A stretch of 64,000 bases of DNA from Sphingomonas suaedae (GTDB lineage Bacteria; Pseudomonadota; Alphaproteobacteria; Sphingomonadales; Sphingomonadaceae). Where the stretch lies: NCBI RefSeq assembly GCF_007833215.1, contig NZ_CP042239.1, positions 1,302,001-1,366,000 of the forward strand, given 5' to 3'. The translations under genes were made by a program, and so were the position numbers. This document shows positions 15,331 to 24,678 of this stretch, piece by piece. The notes beneath the pieces were generated by a model. It ran no database searches. It worked only from the letters and a program-made list of their open reading frames with translations, and had not been told where the DNA came from. The first letter of the stretch is position 1. The number at the start of each line of letters is the position of its first letter.

Positions 15331-18300
15331 TCACTCCGCCGGTTGCGGCGCCCCCATGGCCGCTTCGAGTTCGCGGCTCACCGCTTGGGGCGAACCGGTC
15401 CACTTGGCAAGCCTACTATACAGGATCGGGATCAGGAACAATGTGATGAACGTCGCCAGCATCACCCCGAACACGATCACCACGCCGATCGCCGAGCGCG
15501 CGCCCGCCCCCGCCCCGCTCGCCAGCATCAGCGGCACCGCGCCCGCCGCCGTCGCGATCGACGTCATCAGGATCGCGCGCAGGCGGCGGGCGGAGGCGAT
15601 GCGGATCGCCTCGGCAATGCTCTTCCCCTCGTCGCGCAGCTGATTGGCGAATTCGACGATCAGGATGCCGTTCTTCGCCGCGAGCCCGACGAGCATGACG
15701 ATACCGATCTGACTGTAGAGGTTGAGCGTCTTGCCGAAAAAGAACAGGCCGAGCAGCCCGCCCGCCACCGCCAGCGGCACGGTCATGATGATTACGCCGG
15801 GATGGACGAAGCTCTCGAACTGCGCCGCCAGGATCAGATACACGACCAGGATCGTCAGGCCGAAGACCAGCAGGATCGACCCGCCGGTTTCCTTGAACGC
15901 CTGGCTCTCGCCGCGATAGCCCACCGCCACGACTTCGGGCGCCTGCGCCGCCTGTTCCTCGAGGAAGGTCAGCGCCTCGCCCAGCGAATAGCCCGGCGCG
16001 ATCCCGCCAGACAGCGTGATCGCGCGCAGCTTGTTGTAGCGGCCGAGGTCGCGCGGGCCGGACGCCTCGCGCGTCGTCACCAGGTTCGACAGCGGGATCA
16101 GCGATCCGTCGCGCGCGCGGACATGGATCTGGGCGAGGTTCGCGAGCGTCGAGCGCCCGTCATCGTCCGCCTGCACGATCACGCGATATTCCTCGCCCCG
16201 ATCGACATAGGTGGAGACGCGGCGTGAGCCCAACAGCGTCTGCAACGCCTGACTCACATCATCCACCGACACGCCCAGATCGCCCGCGCGCGTCGTATCG
16301 ACATCGATGCGAAGCTGCGGCTTGGTTTCCTTGTAATCGGAATCGAGGTTGATGATCCCCGGATTATCCGCCGCCGCCGCGAGGATACGGTCACGCGCGG
16401 CGACCAGCCCCTCATAGGTCGGCCCCGCCAGCACGAAATTGATCGGCTGTCCGCGTCCGCGCGACAGTGCTGACCGCACCTGCGCATTGCCGCGCACCGC
16501 AGGTTCGTCGGCAAGGATGCGGTTGACCTGCGCGGCGATGTCCTGCGTCGTCGCCTCGCGCTCCTCCCATGGCTTGAGAAAGAAGATGAACAATCCGCTG
16601 TTGAAATCGTCGCCGCCGCCGAAATTGCCCGGCGCGCGGGTGATGATCGTCCGCACCACGCCCTCGTCCAGCAGCGGGAGCAGCTTGCTCTCGGTCGACG
16701 CGATATAGCGTTCCATCTGTTCGTAGCTGGTGCCTTCGGGCGCGCTGATCGTGACCTGCGCGATGCCCTGATCCTCGGCGGGAACGAGTTCGGCCTGAAG
16801 CGTCGCAAAACTCGCGCCCGCAGCAGTCAGGAATGCGAGCACGCCGATCAGCGGGATCAGCGGCTTGTCGATCGCCTTGCTCAGCCAGCGCGCGTAAAAA
16901 TTTTCGAGCCGCTGGAACCTGTCGTCGATCCATCCGGTGAAGCGCCCGCGCTCCTGCTTGCGCAGCATCTTCGAGCACAGCATCGGCGTCAGGCTGAGCG
17001 CGAGGAAGCCGGAAAAGGCGATCGCACCGATCATCGCGACGGCGAGTTCGCGGAACAGCAGCCCCGTCTGTCCGGCAAGGAAGCAGATCGGCACGAACAC
17101 CGCGCACACCACCATCGTGGTCGACATGACCGCAAATCCAACCTGCCGCGTCCCCTGGAACGCGGCAACAAGCGGGGTCTCGCCTTCCTCGATCCGGTGA
17201 TAGACATTTTCGAGCACCACGATCGCGTCGTCGACGACGAGGCCGATCGCCAGCACCAGCGCGAGCAGCGTCAGCAGGTTGATCGAAAAGCCGGCAAGCC
17301 ACAGCACGGCGAACGCGCCGAGCAGACAGATCGGCACCGTCACCGCGGGAATCAGCGTCGCGCGCCACGAGCCGAGGAACAGGAAGATCACCAGCACCAC
17401 CAGTACCGCCGCCTCGGCCAGCGTCTGCCACACCTTCTCGATTGCCCGGTCGATGAACAGCGAATCATCCGATCCGACCTCGATCGTCATGCCATCGGGC
17501 AACTGATCGGCCATTTCGGCAGCGACCTGCTTGGCGCGCGCAGCGACCTCCAGAGTGTTGGCGCCCGATTGCCGCACGATGCCCAGCGCGACGCCGGACT
17601 CACCATTGGTACGGAAGGAATTATAGGGGTTTTCCGCGCCGGTCTCGACCCGCGCCACATCGCCCAGCCGCACCAGATAGCCGTCGGACCCGCGCCCCAC
17701 CACCAGATTGCGGAAGCTCTCGGGGCTCGCAAAGGGGCGATCGACGCGCAACGTGCGGTTCTGCTGCTGTGATTCAAGCCGCCCGGCGGGCAGTTCGACA
17801 TTCTGCGAGCGCAGCGCGGTTTCGACATCCGCCGGAGTAAGCTGCAACGCCGCCAGCTTGGTCGCATCCAGCCACACCCGCATCGACGGTCGCGAATCGC
17901 CGCCGATGAACACGCGCGCCACACCGTCCAATGTGCTGAACCGGTCGACCAGATTGCGGTCGACATAATCGGACAGCTGCAGGTTGGACCAGCCGGGGCG
18001 GGAGATCACAAGGAACAGGATCGGCGACGCATCGGCGTCGACCTTGCGCACTTCGGGCGCGATCGCTTCCTCGGGCAGATCCTCGACCACGCTGCCCACC
18101 CGGTCGCGTACATCGTTCGCCGCCGCGTCGATGTCGCGTCCGGGGCGGAATTCGATCGAGATATCCGAGACGCCGTCGCGCGAGCGCGAGGTGATCGTCT
18201 GGATGCCCTCGATGCCCGACAGCGCCTCCTCGATCGGCTGGGTGATCCGCGCCTCGATCACTGTCGCTGCGGCGCCGGTATAGGCGGTCTCGACCGAGAC

Positions 18301-18432
18301 GATTGGGGGATCGGTGTCCGGATATTCGCGTACCGACAGGCTCAGAAACCCGACCACGCCAACGATCGTCAGCAGGATCGCCATCACCGCCGCAAAGACG
18401 GGCCGGCGGACGGAAACATCCGAAAGCAGCAT
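15331..18432 (-). CDS. RND efflux pump inner-membrane transporter (HAE-1 type)
   Basis: A 1033-residue proton-driven exporter of the AcrB/MdtC class. The N-terminal SDVSVRRPVFAAVMAI helix, large periplasmic loops after TM1 and TM7, and LVVDDAIVVLENVYHRI (TM4 with the proton-relay Asp pair) are present. The second half has VYLILAAQFESFVHPGVIIM and GLAAKNGILIVEFANQLRD. Probably exports hydrophobic drugs or toxic aromatics. Its ATG overlaps the adaptor stop by one base (TGATG), so the two are translationally coupled. No outer-membrane channel gene is in the window. Confidence 0.95.
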   Translation of the reverse strand: MLLSDVSVRRPVFAAVMAILLTIVGVVGFLSLSVREYPDTDPPIVSVETAYTGAAATVIEARITQPIEEALSGIEGIQTITSRSRDGVSDISIEFRPGRDIDAAANDVRDRVGSVVEDLPEEAIAPEVRKVDADASPILFLVISRPGWSNLQLSDYVDRNLVDRFSTLDGVARVFIGGDSRPSMRVWLDATKLAALQLTPADVETALRSQNVELPAGRLESQQQNRTLRVDRPFASPESFRNLVVGRGSDGYLVRLGDVARVETGAENPYNSFRTNGESGVALGIVRQSGANTLEVAARAKQVAAEMADQLPDGMTIEVGSDDSLFIDRAIEKVWQTLAEAAVLVVLVIFLFLGSWRATLIPAVTVPICLLGAFAVLWLAGFSINLLTLLALVLAIGLVVDDAIVVLENVYHRIEEGETPLVAAFQGTRQVGFAVMSTTMVVCAVFVPICFLAGQTGLLFRELAVAMIGAIAFSGFLALSLTPMLCSKMLRKQERGRFTGWIDDRFQRLENFYARWLSKAIDKPLIPLIGVLAFLTAAGASFATLQAELVPAEDQGIAQVTISAPEGTSYEQMERYIASTESKLLPLLDEGVVRTIITRAPGNFGGGDDFNSGLFIFFLKPWEEREATTQDIAAQVNRILADEPAVRGNAQVRSALSRGRGQPINFVLAGPTYEGLVAARDRILAAAADNPGIINLDSDYKETKPQLRIDVDTTRAGDLGVSVDDVSQALQTLLGSRRVSTYVDRGEEYRVIVQADDDGRSTLANLAQIHVRARDGSLIPLSNLVTTREASGPRDLGRYNKLRAITLSGGIAPGYSLGEALTFLEEQAAQAPEVVAVGYRGESQAFKETGGSILLVFGLTILVVYLILAAQFESFVHPGVIIMTVPLAVAGGLLGLFFFGKTLNLYSQIGIVMLVGLAAKNGILIVEFANQLRDEGKSIAEAIRIASARRLRAILMTSIATAAGAVPLMLASGAGAGARSAIGVVIVFGVMLATFITLFLIPILYSRLAKWTGSPQAVSRELEAAMGAPQPAE

Positions 18433-19502
18433 CAGCCCGCCTTGCCGCCGGTCTTGGCCGCGGCCTTGGGCGTCGCGTTGCCGGAGCCGCCGGTGCGGAT
18501 CTCCTGACCATCGGCGATCTTGACCACGCCCTCGGTCACCACCCGCGTCCCCGGGGCCAGCCCATCGACGATCTCGACCATGCCGTTCTGGCGCAGTCCG
18601 GTGCGGACCTGCACGCGCTTCGCCTTGCCGTCCTGCGCGGTGAAGACAAAGCTGCGCTCGCCCTCACCCACGACCGCCAGTTCGGGAACGGCGAGCGAGG
18701 TGCGCGCCTCCGCTTCGATCGCGACCGTCAGCAACATGCCGGGTTTCAGCTTGCGGTCGCCATTGGCGAGTATCGCCCGCACCGTTGCTGCGCGCGTTTG
18801 TGGGTTCAGCACCGGATCGATCGTCGCGATGGTGCCGCGGAACGGCTGATCGGGATAAGCGGCGGCGGTGGCGACGATTGCCTGCCCCGGCTTGATCTGA
18901 CCGAGCAGCGTCTCCGGCACCGCAAAGTCGAGCTTGATCCGGCTGACATCGCTGACCGTCGCGATCTCGGTTCCGGCGCTCACCACCGCGCCTGCGGAAA
19001 TATTGCGCAGCGATACCCAGCCGCCGAACGGGGCGCGGATCACCCGGTCGCCGATCGACGCGCGCGCCTCGGCCGCCTGGCCGGTTGCCTGGCTCGCGAG
19101 CGCCTGTTGCGCATCGACAGCACTGCGGGTGGCAAAGCCCCGCTCGCGCAGCTGCTCCAGCCGATCGAGCTGTTGCTGCGCCTCGCGCGCGCGGGCATTG
19201 GCCTGGGCGAGCTGCGCGCTCTCCTGCCCCTGCGCGAGCACCGCGATCACCTGCCCCTTGCTGACATAGGCGCCATCCTCGAAATTGAGGCGCAGAATGC
19301 GCTCGGTGACGGGCGCGGTCAGAGTCACCTGCTCGTTCGCCCGCGCGGTGCCCACCGCGTCGATCCGTTCGACGAAACGGGTCGGCTGCACCGCCGCCAG
19401 CGTGACGAGCGGCGCCTCGCGGCCCTTTTTCTGCGCGGCATCGCCGCCGCCGCACGCCGCAAGCATCACGGCCGAAACCGCCAAAGTGAAAATCATTCGC
19501 AT
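18432..19502 (-). CDS. RND efflux periplasmic adaptor lipoprotein
   Basis: A 356-residue membrane-fusion protein. The N-terminus MRMIFTLAVSAVMLAACGG carries a lipobox (LAAC). The body has the barrel-sandwich and hairpin layout: LRLNFEDGAYVSKGQVIAVLAQ, a helical hairpin rich in Gln/Ala/Arg, APFGGWVSLRNISAGAVVSAGTEI and a beta-barrel VRAILANGDRKLKPGMLLTV. It links the inner-membrane pump at 15331-18432 to an outer-membrane channel encoded elsewhere. The frame is open for 16 codons upstream, but the signal peptide sets the start. Confidence 0.92.
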   Translation of the reverse strand: MRMIFTLAVSAVMLAACGGGDAAQKKGREAPLVTLAAVQPTRFVERIDAVGTARANEQVTLTAPVTERILRLNFEDGAYVSKGQVIAVLAQGQESAQLAQANARAREAQQQLDRLEQLRERGFATRSAVDAQQALASQATGQAAEARASIGDRVIRAPFGGWVSLRNISAGAVVSAGTEIATVSDVSRIKLDFAVPETLLGQIKPGQAIVATAAAYPDQPFRGTIATIDPVLNPQTRAATVRAILANGDRKLKPGMLLTVAIEAEARTSLAVPELAVVGEGERSFVFTAQDGKAKRVQVRTGLRQNGMVEIVDGLAPGTRVVTEGVVKIADGQEIRTGGSGNATPKAAAKTGGKAG

Positions 19503-19627
19503 GTGGATCAACGCGCTACGGATACCCGGGGGAAAGGACAAGCATTCCAACCAATTTGTCGCAAAAGTGTGTCAAACGATGTTGCAAGCGCGAAGAAACC
19601 CTTGGTTTCCGAAAACATGCTTGCGCT

Positions 19628-21010
19628 TCAGTCTCCTGCAAAACCGAAAGGCGAAACCCCCGCCTCGCGCTCGTTGATCAGCATCGCGCGACCGGTCGGC
19701 GGCGCGCTGCGCTGCGGGCATTCGCGGGTGCAGGCGCGGCAGCCCAGACCCACCGGAATCGCCTCCCCCCCGAAATCGAGGCCGCGCGCCGCTGCCAGCC
19801 CGGTCGCGGCCTGCGCCGCCAGCCCCAGCGTGACGACAAAGCGCGCCCGCACTGCGCCCGCCCAGCCACCCGGCGGCGCGACGCAGCGCGAACTGGTGAA
19901 CCAGCGTGACCCGTCCTCCAGTTCGACCAGCTGCACGATCCGCTCGTCGGGCCGCGCGAACGCCGCATAGGCATCGAGCAACGGACAGGGCACTGCGGAT
20001 TCGACCAATGGCGACCCGCTCGCCCCGGCAAAGCGCTTCGATACCTGCCCCGCTCGATCGACCCGCAGCATGAAGAACGGCAGCCCCCGCGCGCCCACCC
20101 GCTGGAGCGTCGTCAGGCGATGCGCCACCTGTTCCGCGCTCGCGCCAAAGCGGCGGCGCAGCAGTTCCAGGTCATAGCCCGTCGCCTCGCACGCGCGCAG
20201 GAAGCGGGCATAGGGCATCATCACCGCCGCAGCGAAATAGCCTGACAGGTGACGGCGATAGAGCCGCTCCGCCACGCGGTCGGCAAAACCCGCCCCGCGC
20301 ACCAGCGCCTCGATCTCGCCGCGCGCCTCGCTAGCAAGCTGGCGGGCGAGCGCGAATACGCGGCTCGGCGGATCGAGTGCCTCGGACAGCTGCAATTGCC
20401 GGGCATGGAGGTCCAGCCGCACGCGAAGCCCCGACAGCACCTCGATCGGCAGCACCCGGATCGCCAGCTGATGTTTGACGCGCAGCCGCTCGGCCATCGC
20501 ACCGAACGGGTCGCTCGATGCGATGCGCAGTTCGTCCGCGAGCGTCTCGGCCGCCGCGTCCAGATCGGCGAAATGGTTGCGCCACCGCTCCACTTCGCGC
20601 CGCACGGCCGTGCCGGGGTCCTCGCCCTCCCCCGCCGCCGCGACGCCACCGGTCCCGATCCGGTCATAGGCGCGCGCGAACGCCTCCGCCCCGCCGGGCG
20701 CGCCCGCCAGCCATTCGGTCAGTTCGGTCCGGTCGATCTCGATATCGGCGAACAGCGGATCAGCCAGCCGTCGCCGCATCGCCTCCTCGCCTCCGCCCGG
20801 CTCTCCGGCGGACAGGCTGCGCGGGTCGAAGTCGAACGTTTCGGCCAGCGCCAGCATCAACGTCGCCGACAAGGGCCGCTGGTTGCGCTCGACCAGGTTG
20901 AGATAGCTCGCCGAAATGCCCAGCATCTCGGCCATCGCCGCCTGGGTCAGCCCCTGCCCGCGCCGCAACCGCCGCACAGCATGTCCCGCGAACAATTTGC
21001 GCTCCGCCAT
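19628..21010 (-). CDS. XRE-family regulator of the ScfR/RamB type (short-chain fatty acid regulation)
   Basis: A 460-residue regulator. An N-terminal XRE helix-turn-helix (GLTQAAMAEMLGISASYLNLVERNQRPLS) is followed by an IrrE/ImmA-like domain that lacks the HExxH zinc motif. The C-terminal domain holds clustered cysteines (VGLGCRACTRECPQRSAPP). This is the architecture of ScfR/RamB proteins, which respond to acyl-CoA and control propionate or acetate metabolism. Acyl-CoA dehydrogenase and SDR genes begin about 460 bp away on the other strand and are possible targets. Confidence 0.85.
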   Translation of the reverse strand: MAERKLFAGHAVRRLRRGQGLTQAAMAEMLGISASYLNLVERNQRPLSATLMLALAETFDFDPRSLSAGEPGGGEEAMRRRLADPLFADIEIDRTELTEWLAGAPGGAEAFARAYDRIGTGGVAAAGEGEDPGTAVRREVERWRNHFADLDAAAETLADELRIASSDPFGAMAERLRVKHQLAIRVLPIEVLSGLRVRLDLHARQLQLSEALDPPSRVFALARQLASEARGEIEALVRGAGFADRVAERLYRRHLSGYFAAAVMMPYARFLRACEATGYDLELLRRRFGASAEQVAHRLTTLQRVGARGLPFFMLRVDRAGQVSKRFAGASGSPLVESAVPCPLLDAYAAFARPDERIVQLVELEDGSRWFTSSRCVAPPGGWAGAVRARFVVTLGLAAQAATGLAAARGLDFGGEAIPVGLGCRACTRECPQRSAPPTGRAMLINEREAGVSPFGFAGD

Positions 21011-21128
21011 GTCCTACAGCCCTCGTTCCCGATATGTGCGAACTATTCGTTGTGTCAATTATTTACATACCATCCAACGCGCTGTCACCCGTGATCTACA
21101 CCATGACCAGGCTGACAACGGATCAAAA

Positions 21129-21157
21129 TTGTCAGGATCGCTATTCGAGAGTCATAC
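21129..21157 (+). promoter_or_regulatory. Candidate promoter of the 52-residue protein
   Basis: TTGTCA at 21129-21134 and TCATAC at 21152-21157 are separated by 17 bp, about 32 bp upstream of the start codon at 21189. A locally AT-richer region between divergent genes supports it. Unverified. Confidence 0.35.
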
Positions 21158-21188
21158 AGAATGCACGATGATTTACAGGAGCAAGCCC

Positions 21189-21347
21189 ATGAAGACCCCC
21201 GAACCCGCGACCGCCCGCCCGGTCTTCTCGACCGCCGACTTCGCCCTGCTCAAGGAGGCGGTTGCCGATTACACCCGCAAGATCGCCGACGATCCCCGGT
21301 CGGTTCAGTTCGCCAACCTCTATCACCGCCTCGGCCGCCTCGGCTGA
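21189..21347 (+). CDS. Small conserved-looking protein of unknown function (52 aa)
   Basis: MKTPEPATARPVFSTADFA... runs 52 residues to a stop at 21347. It has a clean AGGAG ribosome site 8 nt upstream and its own candidate promoter. The product is soluble, with one amphipathic helix (TADFALLKEAVADYTRKIA). No known family is recognised. It lies between the divergent ScfR-type regulator and the acyl-CoA dehydrogenase. Confidence 0.65.
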   Translation: MKTPEPATARPVFSTADFALLKEAVADYTRKIADDPRSVQFANLYHRLGRLG

Positions 21348-21373
21348 CGCGGTCCCGCCTTCCTGGGGAGGAA

Positions 21374-21406
21374 CGATGCCCGCCGGACCGGTTCCGGCGG
21401 GCATTT
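21374..21406 (+). terminator. Hairpin after the 52-aa gene
   Basis: ATGCCCGCCGGACC and GGTTCCGGCGGGCAT form a strong stem just after the small gene, followed only by TTTGCG, so the T-tract is weak. It may end the small transcript or protect its 3' end. Confidence 0.45.
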
Positions 21407-21472
21407 GCGTCCGTCATTTCACGCTGCTAATCCCTCGATTCGAAAACAGGGTATGGAGCAGGATCGCCAGAT

Positions 21473-22618
21473 ATGAGCATCGACGCCGAGACGTTCGACG
21501 CATTGATCGACATGGTACGCCGCTTCGTCGCCGAACGGCTGCGCCCGCTCGAGGCGGAGGTCGAGGAGGCCGACGCGATCCCGCAGCATATCGTCGACGA
21601 AATGAAGGCAATGGGCTTGTTCGGTCTGTCGATCGCCGAGGACTATGGCGGGCTTGGCCTGACGATGGTTGAGGAATGTCGCGTCGCGCTCGAACTCGGG
21701 CGCACCACCCCGGCCTTCCGCTCGACCTTCGGCACTAATGTCGGAATCGGCAGCCAGGGCCTGGTCATGGCCGGGACCCCCGAGCAAAAGGCAGAGTGGC
21801 TGCCGAAAATCGCGAGCGGCGAGATCGTCACCAGCTTTGCGCTGACCGAACCCGATGTTGGCAGCGACAGCGGCGCGGTAAAGACCCGCGCAGTGCGTGA
21901 TGGCGACGTCTATCGCCTCTCCGGTACCAAACGCTACATCACCAACGCCGACAAGGCGTCACTGTTCACCGTTATGGCCCGCACCGGCGACGAACCCGGC
22001 GCGCGCGGCGTCTCCGCCTTCCTCGTCCCCCGCGGCCTGCCCGGCGTCACCATCGGGGAACCCGAGAAGAAAATGGGGCAAAAGGGCGCGAAGGTCGCCG
22101 ACGTCAACTTCGACGATGTCCCCGTCCCCGCCGCCAATCGGCTGGGCGCAGAGGGCGAAGGCTTCAAGATCGCGATGCGCGTCCTCGACCGCGGCCGCCT
22201 ACACATCAGCGCGGTCAGCGTAGGTGTCGCCGAACGCCTCATCGCCGACTGCGTCGCCTATGCCAGCGAGCGCAAGCAATTCGGCAAACCGATCGCCGAG
22301 CATCAACTGATCCAGGCGATGATCGCCGACAGCAAGACCGAGGCGCTGGCCGCCCGCGCGCTGGTACTCGAAACCGCCGCCGCGAAAGATGCCGGCAAGG
22401 ATGTCGTGATGGAAAGCGCTGCGGCGAAGTTGTTCGCCACCGAAATGGTCGGCCGCGTCGCCGACCGCGCGGTGCAGATTTTCGGCGGCGCAGGCTATAT
22501 CGCCGATTACGGGATCGAGCGGCTCTACCGCGACGTCCGCCTGTTCCGCATCTACGAAGGCACCAGCGAGATCCAGAAGCTGATTATCGCGAGAGAAACG
22601 TTGAAGCGCGGCGGCTGA
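21473..22618 (+). CDS. Acyl-CoA dehydrogenase
   Basis: A 381-residue FAD-dependent enzyme that introduces the alpha-beta double bond into acyl-CoA. Family motifs are FALTEPDVGSDSGAVKTRA, YRLSGTKRYITNADKA, QIFGGAGYIADYGIERLYRDVR and the catalytic-base region RIYEGTSEIQKLIIARE (Glu in YEGT). It is followed 16 bp later by an SDR dehydrogenase on the same strand, which suggests a joint role in acyl-CoA degradation. The chain-length preference cannot be told. Confidence 0.93.
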   Translation: MSIDAETFDALIDMVRRFVAERLRPLEAEVEEADAIPQHIVDEMKAMGLFGLSIAEDYGGLGLTMVEECRVALELGRTTPAFRSTFGTNVGIGSQGLVMAGTPEQKAEWLPKIASGEIVTSFALTEPDVGSDSGAVKTRAVRDGDVYRLSGTKRYITNADKASLFTVMARTGDEPGARGVSAFLVPRGLPGVTIGEPEKKMGQKGAKVADVNFDDVPVPAANRLGAEGEGFKIAMRVLDRGRLHISAVSVGVAERLIADCVAYASERKQFGKPIAEHQLIQAMIADSKTEALAARALVLETAAAKDAGKDVVMESAAAKLFATEMVGRVADRAVQIFGGAGYIADYGIERLYRDVRLFRIYEGTSEIQKLIIARETLKRGG

Positions 22619-22634
22619 GCAAAGGGAGATTGAG

Positions 22635-23423
22635 ATGGACACCAGCAAATTCTTCGACCTCACCGGCAAGACCGCCCTCGTCACCGGCGGCAGCCGCGGC
22701 ATCGGCAAGATGATCGCCGAAGGCTTCATCGCCCAGGGCGCCAAGGTCTATATCTCCTCGCGCAAGGCTCCGGCCTGTGAGGAGACCGCAGCCGAACTCG
22801 GCCCGAACTGCATCCCCCTCCCGATGGACGTGTCGACCGTCGAGGGGTGCAAGGCACTCGCCGCCGCCATGGCCGAGCGGGAGGACCATCTCGACATCCT
22901 CGTCAACAATGCCGGTGCGGCCTGGGGCGTCGAGTTCACCGAATTCCCCGAGAGCGGCTGGGACAAGGTCATGGACCTCAACGTCAAATCGCCCTTCTTC
23001 CTGACGCAGGCGCTGCACGATTTGCTCAAGGCGCGGGCGAGCCATGAAGCGCCGTCAAAAGTGATCAACATCACCTCGATCGACGGGCTGCGGCTCAATC
23101 CCTGGGAAACCTACAGCTATCACGCATCGAAAGCGGCGCTGATCTACCTCACCAAGCGGATGGCCGCGCGGCTGATCCGCGACGGGATCATCGTCACCAG
23201 CCTTGCCCCCGGCGCCTTTGCCAGCGAGATGAACCGCGCCGCCCGCGACCACGGGGACGAAGTGGCCAAGCGCATCCCCATGCGCCGCATCGGCACGCCG
23301 GAGGACATGGCCGGTGCCGCGATCTTCCTCGCCAGCCGCGCGAGCGACTATGTCGTTGGCGACACGCTGGTGGTCGATGGCGGGCTGGTCAACGCGTCGC
23401 TTGGGATCAGCATCGACGCTTAG
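22635..23423 (+). CDS. Short-chain dehydrogenase/reductase
   Basis: A 262-residue classical SDR. It has the cofactor motif VTGGSRGIGKM (about 17-27), NNAGAAWG, catalytic Ser in ITSIDG, YxxxK in YSYHASKAAL, and VVDGGLVNASLG at the C-terminus. Likely a 3-hydroxyacyl or ketoacyl reductase given the preceding acyl-CoA dehydrogenase. Its stop overlaps that of the convergent permease gene by 4 bp. Confidence 0.9.
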   Translation: MDTSKFFDLTGKTALVTGGSRGIGKMIAEGFIAQGAKVYISSRKAPACEETAAELGPNCIPLPMDVSTVEGCKALAAAMAEREDHLDILVNNAGAAWGVEFTEFPESGWDKVMDLNVKSPFFLTQALHDLLKARASHEAPSKVINITSIDGLRLNPWETYSYHASKAALIYLTKRMAARLIRDGIIVTSLAPGAFASEMNRAARDHGDEVAKRIPMRRIGTPEDMAGAAIFLASRASDYVVGDTLVVDGGLVNASLGISIDA

Positions 23424-24493
23424 CTGGCGTCCTCGACCTGGCCAGCGATCTGGATGTCCTTGCCCAGCAGGGTGCGGACATAGATGCGCTGCACCAGAAC
23501 GTAGATCACGACGGTCAGCGGGGCGGCAAGAAGAACGCCGAGAAAGCCGAACAGCAGCCCCGCCGCGACCACCGCGAACAGCAGGATCGCAGGAGGTACG
23601 TCGACCGCCTGCTTCTGGATCATCGGCTGCAGGAAATTGCCCTGAATCTGCTGAATGACCAGGAACAGCACGACAGTCCACAACGCGGTGATCGGAGATA
23701 CTGTGAAGGCGAGCAGGACCGCAGGTACCCCGGCGATGATCGGGCCGATCATCGGAATCACATCGAGCAGCCCCGCGATCAGGCCCAGCCCGCCTGACGC
23801 CGGCACGCCGAGCAACGCAAGCCCCGCCCAGGTAAAGGCCGCGACCACCAGCGACGAGACCGCCTGTCCGACCATCCAGCCGCGCAGGCCCCGCGACGCA
23901 TCGTCCAGCGCCGCCGCGATGGTCGGCTCGGCACGGCGGGGCATCAGCAGCAACAGCCCGCGGCGATACACCGCCGGATCGCTGGCAAGGAAGATCGCGG
24001 CCACGAACACCAGGACGAGGTTGGCGATTCCGTTGGTCGCCGTCAGGACATAGCCGCCGGCCTGGCTGGCGAGGCGCGACACGTCGCTGCTCCCCTGCTC
24101 GACCATGTCGCGTACCGACTCGCTCAATCCCGCGCGTTCCAGAAAGGCCCGGACCTGATCGATCGCCGGCGGAATGCTCTCCCGGATCGTGTCGAACTCC
24201 CCGGCAAGTTGCGAGCCGAACAACGTGAACGCACCGCCGAACACCCCGAGGATCAGGAGGACGGAGATTCCCAGCGCCGGGCCGCGTCCGATACCGGTCC
24301 ACCGGCCGACCGCCTGAGTGATCACACCGAAAATCGCCGCCAATACCAGCGATGCGAAGACCAGCATGAGAAAGCCAGACAGTTCGAGCAGCATCCAGGC
24401 AAAGCCGATGATCGCGAGGATCGTGACGGTGATCGTGGCAACCCGCCCGACGGTCGGAAAGGCGCTGCTAGTCGGGTCGGAGGGGGTCGTCAT
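23420..24493 (-). CDS. AI-2E family (PerM/YdiK-like) membrane protein
   Basis: A 357-residue protein with about seven to eight hydrophobic segments and the family core: VLLILGVFGGAFTLFGSQL, the soluble middle RESIPPAIDQVRAFLERAGL, and DVIPMIGPIIAGVPAVLLAF...QQIQGNFLQPMIQKQAVDVPPAILLFAV. Members export small signals or couple to sodium/proton flux; the substrate here is unknown. MTTPSDP at 24493 is taken as the start rather than the longer frame. Confidence 0.88.
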   Translation of the reverse strand: MTTPSDPTSSAFPTVGRVATITVTILAIIGFAWMLLELSGFLMLVFASLVLAAIFGVITQAVGRWTGIGRGPALGISVLLILGVFGGAFTLFGSQLAGEFDTIRESIPPAIDQVRAFLERAGLSESVRDMVEQGSSDVSRLASQAGGYVLTATNGIANLVLVFVAAIFLASDPAVYRRGLLLLMPRRAEPTIAAALDDASRGLRGWMVGQAVSSLVVAAFTWAGLALLGVPASGGLGLIAGLLDVIPMIGPIIAGVPAVLLAFTVSPITALWTVVLFLVIQQIQGNFLQPMIQKQAVDVPPAILLFAVVAAGLLFGFLGVLLAAPLTVVIYVLVQRIYVRTLLGKDIQIAGQVEDAS

Positions 24494-24678
24494 GCGGTGA
24501 GGTCTCCAGGCACTGCGCGCGGGTCGTGGCAACGGGCGTACGCCCTGCTTCCGTGACCCTACCGCGCAACGCGTCGCGTCGCCAGCGGGTCCGTGAGCAG
24601 CCCGCCATGCGTTGCCGAGGGTCGATATGCGCCATCAGCGCCGTTGACGGGGCGCTCGCGGACCGCTTTCAAGCGGCT

